Part shown: positions 17,130 to 25,655 of the stretch, in pieces
Position numbering within the stretch: position 1 is the stretch's first letter
Layout: each line of letters begins with the position of its first letter
Assembly (NCBI GenBank): GCA_963747535.1
Contig: CAVVFX010000002.1
Coordinates: 248,001-312,000, forward strand
DNA from: CAVVFX01 sp963747535
Lineage (GTDB): Bacteria; Acidobacteriota; Terriglobia; Bryobacterales; Bryobacteraceae
Direction of reading: 5' to 3'
DNA length: 64,000 nt
Position numbers and translations under genes: made by a program
The notes under the pieces: generated by a model
Databases searched by the model: none
Told to the model about the DNA's origin: nothing
Seen by the model: the letters and a program-made list of their open reading frames with translations, nothing else

Positions 17130-18671
17130 TCAGAGCGGCAGGGTGAAGCGGAATGTGGCGCCCTGGCCGAGGGCCGACTCTACCCAGATGCGGCCTCCGT
17201 AACGTTCCACGATTTTCTGGCAGATGGCCAGCCCGATGCCGGTGCCGGGATATTCGGTTGAATTGTGCAAGCGCTTGAAGATTCCGAAGATCTGGCTCGC
17301 GTATTTTGGATCGAGACCAATGCCGTTATCCTGAACCGAGAACTGCCAGACGGCATCCCGGCTGGCAGTGATGTGTACCCGCGGAGGAACGTCACTACGG
17401 TACTTGATCGCATTGCTCAGCAGATTCTGAAAAAGCTGCTGCAGGTGAACTTCATGGATCCTTACACGGGGCAGCGGATCAGAGGTGACGGACGCGTGTT
17501 GTTCCGCAATCAAAGGCTGCAAACCACAGACCACGTTATCGAGCACTGTTTGTGCGTCGATGGAATCGTGATGGTCATCCTCCAGGCTGGTGGCGCGGGT
17601 GTAGGCCAGCAGATCCTTGATGAGCAACTCCATCCGCTTGGCCGACGCGACGATGATGGAGATGAACTCGGCTGCCTGCGAATCGAGGTTCTGCAAACAT
17701 TGATCCTTCAACAACTGCGTGAAGATGGCGACGTTGCGCAGAGGCTCCTGCAGGTCGTGACTGGCCGCGTAGGCAAACTGCTCCAGGTCCGCGTTGGAGC
17801 GCCGCAATGCCTGGTTGGATTCATGGAGGGCGCTCTCCACCTGCTTCTCCCGCGCGATGTCGAGGTTAATCCCGGCCCAGCACAGCGTCTCACCGTCGTC
17901 GCTACGGATCGGCACGCCTCGCGCCAACACGTAGTGCCAGACCGAGTCGCGCCCGCGATAACGATGGGTGTGGTCCCAAAACGCACCACTCGCGACGCTG
18001 AGTTTCCAGGACGCGAGAGTCTCCTCCGTGTCATCCGGATGCAGGACGCCGCACCAGCCAAAACCGGCGCACTGCTCCTGGGTGAGGCCGACCAGTTTCA
18101 GAAAAGATTCACTGGCATAAATATTCCGTCCGTCAGGGGTGCAGATCCAGATGCCGAAATCGATCGACTCCCCGATCCCGCGATAGATTCGCTCGCTCCC
18201 CCGCGCCTGGGCCAGCAGCGCATCCCGCTCGCGCAGGATGTCGCAGATCTCATATTGGCGGCGCCTGGCGCGCAAGGCTGTTTGTACGGCACTCAAGAGA
18301 GTCGCGGTGCGGAGGGGGCGCTCGAGGAGGGTAATGTTGCCGAGAGGGCGCACCAGTCTCAGCCGGAATTGACTGGCGTCGGTCGCCTCCCCGCCGCTGG
18401 TCATGATCAGAACCGGCAGATCCGACCAGTGGGGCTGCGCTGCAAGGATGCGCGAGAGCGCCTCCACGGTCTTGGCCTGGAGCGCCTCGTCGCCAATGAT
18501 CAGGGCGCCGGCTCCCTCGGGAAGCTGAGCCAGCAGGCCCCGCATGTCCGGATAGGCGATGGCGTCAATATGAGCGCGGCGGAGGACTTCCGAAATCATG
18601 CTCCCATCGCGACCGAACGGCGCATGAGTGAGGACTCGTTCGGTTTTCGCGCTGGGCTCAGGTGCGGTCAT
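17130..18671 (-). CDS. PAS-domain sensor histidine kinase
   Basis: The ATG at 18671 gives 513 residues and overlaps the end of the kaiC-like gene by 14 bp. The first 130 residues resemble a degenerate receiver (HIDAIAYPDMRGLLAQLPEG, LPVLIMTSGGEATD). A PAS domain follows at about 165-290 (IYRGIGESIDFGIWICTPDG, ending RYRGRDSVWHYVLARGVPIR). The kinase part has the H-box AASHDLQEPLRNVAIF, N-box LFQNLLSNAIKYRSD, and G-boxes DNGIGLDP and GTGIGLAICQKIVERYGG. There is no membrane segment, so it is a soluble, cytoplasmic kinase. No response regulator is next to it; the KaiC-like ATPase may be its signalling partner. Confidence 0.92.
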   Translation of the reverse strand: MTAPEPSAKTERVLTHAPFGRDGSMISEVLRRAHIDAIAYPDMRGLLAQLPEGAGALIIGDEALQAKTVEALSRILAAQPHWSDLPVLIMTSGGEATDASQFRLRLVRPLGNITLLERPLRTATLLSAVQTALRARRRQYEICDILRERDALLAQARGSERIYRGIGESIDFGIWICTPDGRNIYASESFLKLVGLTQEQCAGFGWCGVLHPDDTEETLASWKLSVASGAFWDHTHRYRGRDSVWHYVLARGVPIRSDDGETLCWAGINLDIAREKQVESALHESNQALRRSNADLEQFAYAASHDLQEPLRNVAIFTQLLKDQCLQNLDSQAAEFISIIVASAKRMELLIKDLLAYTRATSLEDDHHDSIDAQTVLDNVVCGLQPLIAEQHASVTSDPLPRVRIHEVHLQQLFQNLLSNAIKYRSDVPPRVHITASRDAVWQFSVQDNGIGLDPKYASQIFGIFKRLHNSTEYPGTGIGLAICQKIVERYGGRIWVESALGQGATFRFTLPL

Positions 18672-20166
18672 CCGTAAGGTCAGGCGGACGCTCCAAAATA
18701 GAGGGCGTTCCGGTAAAGACGCCGTGGAACCTTGCAAGCGGTTCGCCAACTGTCACGCGACCGTTGCCGACGTAAAACTCCCTGACGGTGTGTTCGTGCG
18801 CGCCGGTACGCTTCTTCAGAACGGAAAGCGCCTTCCTGACCTCGCCTGCAAATTCAAAGTAGCGAAGCAATAAAACATTGTCGGCAAGATAGCTCAAGTC
18901 CGCCGGATCCCGCATCGTCCCGACCAGACCGGCCTGGGCCATTACCATGAGAGTCACGACCCCACGCTGATTCAAATACATGAGGAGTTCATGCATCTGA
19001 ATGGTGAGCACAGCCTCACCAGGCATCGCGTTCATCAGGCCGTTCAGACTGTCGATCAGAATCACCCGGACGTTCTTCTGCTCCACATACTGAGCGATTT
19101 TGTACACGAACTGGCCCGGGGAGAGTTCCGCGGGGTCTACCTGATCGATAGTGAAATGACCGGATTCGAGCAACGGCTGCGGGTCCATACCGAGCAGCCG
19201 CGCGCGCCGCACGGCAGAGCCTCTGGTTTCATCGAAGACGAAGGCCGCCACGTGTTCGCCGCGCCGGGCGGCTGCCACGGCATAGCTCATCGCCAGGGTG
19301 GATTTGCCGGATCCGGCGGGACCCAGAATCAACGTGCTGGTGCCGCGGTTTAATCCGCCGCCAAAGAGTACGTCCAGGGCAGGGATTTCGCTGGGGATCT
19401 CGCCGTCAGGAGCCTCCGAGCGGTGCTCAGAGGCTACCAGCCGCGGATAAACCGTAACGCCCCCAGTCTCGATGGTATAGTCGTGGAACCCTTCGCGGAA
19501 GCACGCGCCGCGCAGTTTGGCCACGCGTAAGCGCCGCCGGTCGACGCCGTATTCGCGATGCGCCCGCTCCATCGAGATCACACCATGGGCGATACTCTGC
19601 AGCTGGTGAGGGTTGTTTTCACTGGTGCGGTCGTCAAGGAGTATGACCGTACAGTTTCGATTGGCGAAGAAATGCTTCAACGCCAGGATCTGCCGCCGGT
19701 AGCGAAGCATGTCCCGCGCCAGCATGCGGATCTCGGAAAGCGAATCGAAGACAATCCGCCTGGGCTGGAGCTCTTCGACCTGTCCCAGGATGCTCTGGGT
19801 GGTATCGGTGAATTCCACCTCGGAAGGATGGAAAGCCGAATATTGATCTTCGGGCCGGAGGCTGTCCTCTTTAGGACTGTATTCGAGAATCGAGATTTTA
19901 TCGATCGACCAGCGGTGCGAACGGGCGACCTTCTCGATTTCGAATAGGGACTCGGAGAGGGTCACATACATGGTCTTCTCGCCGCGGTCCGCCCCGGCGA
20001 GAAGAAATTGCAGACCCATGGTGGTTTTTCCCGACCCCGGCTCGCCGTCCACCAGGAATAGGTGGCCCTGCGGTAAGCCTCCCCCGAGCACCAGGTCCAG
20101 TCCGGCGATGCCCGTCGATGCGCGCAAGTCCAGGTTCCCGCCGGCTGCGTCGAGCGATGGTTCCAT
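18658..20166 (-). CDS. KaiC-like double RecA ATPase
   Basis: A 502-residue protein with two KaiC/RecA domains. Each opens with the same pattern: STGIAGLDLVLGGGLPQG then Walker A GEPGSGKTT near residue 45, and ALDVLFGGGLNRGT then Walker A GPAGSGKST near residue 275. Walker B-like strands are RRIVFDSLSEIR and VRVILIDSLNGL. It is a signal-transduction ATPase of the KaiC superfamily; with no kaiA or kaiB nearby there is no reason to infer a clock. The ATG at 20166 is chosen over a GTG at 20190 because AGG precedes it. The kinase gene downstream overlaps it, so the two are co-expressed. Confidence 0.9.
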   Translation of the reverse strand: MEPSLDAAGGNLDLRASTGIAGLDLVLGGGLPQGHLFLVDGEPGSGKTTMGLQFLLAGADRGEKTMYVTLSESLFEIEKVARSHRWSIDKISILEYSPKEDSLRPEDQYSAFHPSEVEFTDTTQSILGQVEELQPRRIVFDSLSEIRMLARDMLRYRRQILALKHFFANRNCTVILLDDRTSENNPHQLQSIAHGVISMERAHREYGVDRRRLRVAKLRGACFREGFHDYTIETGGVTVYPRLVASEHRSEAPDGEIPSEIPALDVLFGGGLNRGTSTLILGPAGSGKSTLAMSYAVAAARRGEHVAAFVFDETRGSAVRRARLLGMDPQPLLESGHFTIDQVDPAELSPGQFVYKIAQYVEQKNVRVILIDSLNGLMNAMPGEAVLTIQMHELLMYLNQRGVVTLMVMAQAGLVGTMRDPADLSYLADNVLLLRYFEFAGEVRKALSVLKKRTGAHEHTVREFYVGNGRVTVGEPLARFHGVFTGTPSILERPPDLTDDRT

Positions 20167-20192
20167 GATCACCTGTTCCCTGCCCTGCACAG

Positions 20193-20396
20193 TTACAAAA
20201 ACTCCAGGTCTGAGTTTCCTCTTGCCAATGGGGGACCGTTGTCAGGAAATATACGCGCCGCGCCGCCCACTGCGCGAACATGCTTCACGCCGGTGTGACA
20301 GGCCTGGCATCGCACGTCATAGCCGGCCGGATTGCGGGCATGATGGGCGGTGGGTCCGCGGCAGGCTTCGCAGCGCACAAGGAGTTCGTACGGCAC
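20193..20396 (-). CDS. Small zinc-ribbon-like hypothetical protein
   Basis: A 67-residue frame with two CxxC pairs, RCEACRG and RCQACHTG, spaced like a zinc ribbon or rubredoxin knuckle. It ends 26 bp before the kaiC-like ATG, so it belongs to the same transcript. The GTG at 20396 is the only usual start, but protein-like sequence with biased codons continues upstream in frame (AITFVQHRDAETYLELAVSH, GKDIVPYELL). It runs at least to a CTG at 20498, inside the end of the previous gene. The real start is therefore probably non-standard. Function unknown. Confidence 0.5.
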   Translation of the reverse strand: MPYELLVRCEACRGPTAHHARNPAGYDVRCQACHTGVKHVRAVGGAARIFPDNGPPLARGNSDLEFL

Positions 20397-20494
20397 GATG
20401 TCTTTTCCGTGAGAAACAGCAAGTTCGAGATAGGTTTCGGCGTCCCGGTGTTGGACGAATGTGATGGCCTGCGAGCCTGCGCTAAAAGGCGGAT

Positions 20495-20872
20495 TCAGCT
20501 GCGAATGGCGCGGGGGACAGCCGGGCGAGCAATGCGAGCGGTAGGCGTGACGGTAGCCGGGGCATCTTCTTCGTCGTCAGCCGGTTCGTTCAAATGATAG
20601 TAATACGTGACAAGGCCGGCGCAAATCGCGAGGCCGAACAGCACCAGCGTCCAGAGGGTGATGCGCCGCCGCGCGTGAGGACTATCCGAGGTGATCGCAA
20701 CGGTGAGGCGGATTACCGCGGCCGCCATGGCGAAGCCGATGCCGGCTTTCCAATACCATGCCATGTAATCGAGGTGATTCTGGCCGCCCACCTGGCCCCA
20801 AACCGTGTAGACAGCGATGAGCGCGATGAGAAACTCGAGAGCGTAAAGAACAGGTAGCAGACGTGGGGGCAT
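20495..20872 (-). CDS. Hypothetical small membrane protein
   Basis: A 125-residue protein with three hydrophobic segments: LPVLYALEFLIALIAVYTVW at the N-terminus, AGIGFAMAAAVIRLTVAI in the middle and LWTLVLFGLAICAGLVTYYY towards the end. The cytoplasmic or periplasmic tail is acidic then Pro/Ala-rich (NEPADDEEDAPATV). It is the first gene of the run that continues with the zinc-ribbon, KaiC-like and kinase genes. It could anchor that signalling module to the membrane, which is inference from gene order only. No family is recognised. Confidence 0.65.
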   Translation of the reverse strand: MPPRLLPVLYALEFLIALIAVYTVWGQVGGQNHLDYMAWYWKAGIGFAMAAAVIRLTVAITSDSPHARRRITLWTLVLFGLAICAGLVTYYYHLNEPADDEEDAPATVTPTARIARPAVPRAIRS

Positions 20873-20915
20873 GGGTCCGTTGCTATGGTACCCGATTGGG
20901 GAACGAGCCTTCGTG

Positions 20916-20945
20916 GGGCAGACGATCGTTGTTCGTCGTCTGCCC
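20916..20945. repeat. REP-like palindrome, copy 3
   Basis: GGGCAGACGA at 20916-20925 and TCGTCTGCCC at 20936-20945 form a perfect 10 bp stem. The arm change CA to GA is matched by a compensating TG to TC change in the other arm, which indicates selection or recent copying for the hairpin. Confidence 0.85.
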
Positions 20946-20974
20946 TTTTCGTGGTAAGAGGAGGCAAGCCCTCA

Positions 20975-21826
20975 CTACTCGCGAATGAAGATTCTCTGCT
21001 TTCGGAAAGCGATTAAAGCTGCACCAACGGTGAGAAGCATCCAGGTCGCGGGTTCGGGCGTCGTGGTGCTCGATAAACTGGGCACGTTGGCATAGGGATT
21101 GGCATTCAGGTTGGAAACATCGGTCGAGCTCAAGACCCCGTTGAACGCTTCGAACAGAGCGATCTTGCCGCCTACATACTCGCCCTGGCCGCCGCCAGCC
21201 GTATTGTCCAGGAACAGATTGATCAACTGGCTTGGATTGTCGGCAGCGTTCAGATTCATCTGGTTGAGACCAGCCCCCTGGTTAGCCACGGAGAAGTCGA
21301 GAGTCCCATTGATATACACACTCGCCGTGGTCCCGTCATCCGTCAGGATCAAATCGTAATAGGTGCTCGCGCTGAAAAGGGCAGTCCCGGCGGGACTATC
21401 GGAGTAGATGTCGAAATTTTCACTCGGGTCCACGTAAAGACCGTCGTCTGATTGCCGGTTTTGCGTGTCGACCAGGCGGAGCCATCCCGACCCGCTTCCA
21501 ACATTTGTCACACTATTCAGCTGGAAAACCATTTCAATCGAATAGGACGTGGGTGAAATCAGGTTGGAGCTGTCATCGAAGGTCAGCCCCGCGTTGTTTC
21601 CGGAACTGCTGTTGAAGGAGTACACCGGGTGAGTACTGCCCAAAACGGTGTCGCTGCTGAAGGCGTTGGTGCCTAGCGGGTTAGTGGCAGTCAGTGCGGA
21701 TACTCCGCCTTCCTGCGCGTTGAGGTTGTTATTGAAGATATACGCAGCGTCCAAGGTGGCTGCGTGGGCTCCGGATATTACAATGCATACACTCGTCACA
21801 CATACAAACAGGCAAGAAAGTCTCAC
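20975..21826 (-). CDS. PEP-CTERM sorted LamG-like surface protein
   Basis: The GTG at 21826 is chosen because GGAGG lies four bases upstream and a signal peptide follows directly (LSCLFVCVTSVCIVISGAHA). The 283-residue product has a concanavalin/LamG-like beta-sandwich (LDAAYIFNNNLNAQEGG, SYSIEMVFQLNSVTNVGSGS, TASVYINGTLDFSV). The C-terminus TPEPATWMLLTVGAALIAFR, then KQR, is a complete PEP-CTERM signal: PEP motif, hydrophobic helix, basic end. Such proteins are processed by exosortase and tied to exopolysaccharide. No exosortase gene is in the window. Confidence 0.9.
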   Translation of the reverse strand: MRLSCLFVCVTSVCIVISGAHAATLDAAYIFNNNLNAQEGGVSALTATNPLGTNAFSSDTVLGSTHPVYSFNSSSGNNAGLTFDDSSNLISPTSYSIEMVFQLNSVTNVGSGSGWLRLVDTQNRQSDDGLYVDPSENFDIYSDSPAGTALFSASTYYDLILTDDGTTASVYINGTLDFSVANQGAGLNQMNLNAADNPSQLINLFLDNTAGGGQGEYVGGKIALFEAFNGVLSSTDVSNLNANPYANVPSLSSTTTPEPATWMLLTVGAALIAFRKQRIFIRE

Positions 21827-21980
21827 GGTTCCTCCGAACTGGACAATTTCTAACAGAGAGTATACGGAGCGATGTGCCTTCTTGTCAAACAAACGCATGC
21901 GACAACAAATCGCATACGAGACTGTGAAGCAACGTACGGAACCGCAGCGGTTCTTCTTTCGTACGTTATCCTGGTGATAG

Positions 21981-23252
<1,272 letters not shown>

Positions 23253-23261
23253 GCGACAGCT

Positions 23262-24521
23262 ATGGCGACATCGATTTCACCTTTGCAGAATATGGGAATC
23301 GCGATGGACGCGGTATGGGCGCATCGCTTTCGCTCGCTGCTGACCATCCTGGGAATCGTTATCGGGATCACCACCGTGGTGACCGTTTCGTCGCTGCTCA
23401 CGGGACTGCGGCAGGGCATCGTGATCTTCTTCCAGGAACTCGGGCCGGACAACGTTTTTGTCTACAAATTCAGTGGCAACCCCGCAGCAGCGCGCGGTCC
23501 GCAGAAGGAAATGAAGCGACGTCCCATCAAGCCGGAATATGCCGAGCAGATCAAACGCTTCGCCGGATCGGTGGAGGACACGTGCCTCACGCTGTACATT
23601 CCGTCGATGGTGAACGGTCAACCGGTGATCGCGAAAGTTCCGGGATTTGAAACCGAGAGCATTGGCATGATCGGCGAAACGCCGAACTCGATCGACATAA
23701 CACCGCGCGATTTTCGCTTCGGCCGCTATTTCACACCCGAGGAAAACGACCGGGTAGCGCACGTGGCGATTTTAGGCAGCAACATCTCGGATGCACTGTT
23801 CCCCGACGCGCGTCCGCTGGGCCGGACGTTTATGGCAGACGGCGCGGAGTATACCGTCATCGGAGTTCTGGAAAAAGCGAAAGGCGGATTCTTCGGCGAG
23901 AACGACATGGATAACCTGATGATCATGCCGTTCAAGACCGCGGTGTCGCGCTATCCGCAACTGGATCGCTTCATGGTGACGGCAAAAGCCAAGAAGGGGC
24001 GTCGCAAAGAGGCCTACGACGAGGTCGATGCAATCCTGCGCCGTCTCCGGCATGTGCCGCGCAACGCACCGGACGACTTTGCACTGTCCTCGCCGGACCA
24101 GATTATCCAGCAATTCGACCAGATCACGGGGCTGATCGTGATGGTGTCGATCGCGATTTCAGCGCTGGGGCTGGTGGTGGGCGGGATCGGGGTGATGAAT
24201 ATCATGCTGGTCAGCGTCACCGAACGCACGCGCGAGATCGGAGTGCGCAAAGCGCTGGGAGCACGGCGCCGCGACATTACCGGCCAGTTTCTGGCGGAGG
24301 CGGCGGCGCTGACCGGGACCGGCGGCGTACTGGGCATCGTCATCGCGATCGGCGCGACGTTTCTTATTGGGTTTCTGGTTCCGTCACTGCCGTCGGCCGT
24401 GCCGCTGTGGGCGGTGGTCGCGGGTTTCAGCGTTTCGGTCGCGGTGGGCGTGTTCTTTGGAGTGTGGCCAGCGGTGAAGGCTGCGAGGCTGGACCCGGTG
24501 GAAGCACTGCGGTACGAGTGA
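23262..24521 (+). CDS. ABC transporter permease, MacB type (second of pair)
   Basis: A 419-residue paralogue of the preceding gene with the same layout: AVWAHRFRSLLTILGIVIG as helix 1, a periplasmic MacB_PCD domain, then VGGIGVMNIMLVSVTERTRE and IGVRKALGARRRDITGQFLA before the last two helices, ending LDPVEALRYE. The two probably form a heterodimer with a shared ATPase. Efflux of an antibiotic, peptide or lipid is the usual role, but the substrate is not visible. A long inverted repeat follows 20 bp after its stop. Confidence 0.93.
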   Translation: MATSISPLQNMGIAMDAVWAHRFRSLLTILGIVIGITTVVTVSSLLTGLRQGIVIFFQELGPDNVFVYKFSGNPAAARGPQKEMKRRPIKPEYAEQIKRFAGSVEDTCLTLYIPSMVNGQPVIAKVPGFETESIGMIGETPNSIDITPRDFRFGRYFTPEENDRVAHVAILGSNISDALFPDARPLGRTFMADGAEYTVIGVLEKAKGGFFGENDMDNLMIMPFKTAVSRYPQLDRFMVTAKAKKGRRKEAYDEVDAILRRLRHVPRNAPDDFALSSPDQIIQQFDQITGLIVMVSIAISALGLVVGGIGVMNIMLVSVTERTREIGVRKALGARRRDITGQFLAEAAALTGTGGVLGIVIAIGATFLIGFLVPSLPSAVPLWAVVAGFSVSVAVGVFFGVWPAVKAARLDPVEALRYE

Positions 24522-24540
24522 GAAAGACCAGGAAACATTT

Positions 24541-24674
24541 GGCCACGAATGAACACGGATGAACACGAATAAAACAACCCGGTTGACCCGTTCCGTGAAT
24601 GCTCCCGGCTGTGGGCGGTGGTCACGGAAACGATCGGCTCTTTTATTTGTGTTCATTCGTGTTCATTCGTGGCC
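24541..24674. repeat. MITE-like long inverted repeat
   Basis: A 134 bp element without coding capacity. Its 34 bp arms (24541-24574 and 24641-24674) start GGCCACGAATGAACACGGAT and match at 32 of 34 positions in inverted form. Each arm contains tandem near-copies of GAACACGAAT. A nested inverted repeat lies inside (CGTTCCGTGA at 24589-24598 and TCACGGAAACG at 24622-24632). It occupies the whole space between convergent genes, so it may also act as a bidirectional hairpin terminator. Confidence 0.8.
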
Positions 24675-24676
24675 CA

Positions 24677-25576
24677 TTAGAACCGGTGGAATTCTTGACC
24701 GATTTCGCGGAGGCAGATGCGGTCGGGGGATGCGCCGGCTGCGCGTAGGAGTCGCTCCATCGGCTCTCCTGCGGGTTCACGGCCTAGCTCGAAGGTCCGA
24801 TGGTGCACGGGTAGGATGAAATCTGCGCCGGCATCATTGGCCATGGCGAGGGCCTGCTCGGGATTGCAGTGCACGCGGATCCAGGGATTGTAGGCTCCGA
24901 TCGGCATGATCGCCAGGTCTATCGCGCGTGAGGTGCGGAGCTGGCGGAACGAATGGGTGTACGCGGAATCGCCGCCGAAGACGATGCGATACCGGCCGCA
25001 TTCGATCAGATAACCGTTATACCCGCGATAGGTATCGTTGCGCATGCGTGCGCCCCAATGAATGACTTCGAAAGCCCGCACACTCGCCGGACCGATCTGC
25101 GCGGTGTCGCCCCAATTCAGTTCGTGCACCTCGCCGTAGTGATCAGGCCGCAGCAGGTCACTGGTCCGGGAGGCGGTGACGACCGTCGAAGCGGGATGCT
25201 CGAGCGTCCGTAGCGACGGGATATCGAAATGATCCATGTGCGCATGCGACAGGAGAATAAGATCCGGGCGAGGCAATTCCGCAAGTGGCACGGCGGGGGC
25301 GACCCGGCGCTTGAGCCCGATGGTCATCGGCCCGAAGTTGATGCCGATTTTGGCGCTGAAGACCGGATCGGTGAGAATGGTGAAGCCGTCGAGCGAAAGG
25401 AACACCGTGCTGTGCCCGATCCACGCGGCGTGTAAGCCGATCTGCGGCCATTGGTGCAACGAAGGATGGCGCGGAGCGATGAGGATCGGCCGCTTTCGCT
25501 CTTCGGAAACACGCTCAATAAACTGCGGCGCCATTTTGGCGGCGAAACCCGCGAGACCCACGATGCCTTTGACCAC
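24677..25576 (-). CDS. MBL-fold hydrolase (UlaG/NAPE-PLD-like)
   Basis: A 299-residue metallo-beta-lactamase-fold enzyme. The metal site is visible as SHAHMDHFD, with further ligands in FEVIHWGARMRND, FGGDSAYTH and LPVHHRTFELG. The N-terminal part (HAAWIGHSTVFLSLDGFTIL, TDPVFS) is the pattern of UlaG and NAPE-PLD-like proteins, which hydrolyse phosphodiester or lactone bonds. The substrate is unknown. The N-terminus (GIVGLAGFAAKMAPQF) is only mildly hydrophobic and no clear signal peptide is seen, so it is probably cytoplasmic. It is convergent with the permease pair and divergent from the FAD oxidoreductase. Confidence 0.88.
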   Translation of the reverse strand: MVKGIVGLAGFAAKMAPQFIERVSEERKRPILIAPRHPSLHQWPQIGLHAAWIGHSTVFLSLDGFTILTDPVFSAKIGINFGPMTIGLKRRVAPAVPLAELPRPDLILLSHAHMDHFDIPSLRTLEHPASTVVTASRTSDLLRPDHYGEVHELNWGDTAQIGPASVRAFEVIHWGARMRNDTYRGYNGYLIECGRYRIVFGGDSAYTHSFRQLRTSRAIDLAIMPIGAYNPWIRVHCNPEQALAMANDAGADFILPVHHRTFELGREPAGEPMERLLRAAGASPDRICLREIGQEFHRF

Positions 25577-25655
25577 GTTTACATAGATGAGATCAGATGA
25601 AGATTCGTTCCAAAACGCTATCAGGTGTGAAATAATTTATTAGACGGGAGACAGC

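Noticed and set aside
17265..18677. 470-codon plus-strand frame opposite the histidine kinase
   Set aside because: The minus strand has all kinase boxes; the plus frame has no domain and no ribosome site.
18658..20166. Circadian clock locus suggested by the KaiC-like protein
   Set aside because: No kaiA or kaiB; double-RecA KaiC-like ATPases are widespread signalling proteins.
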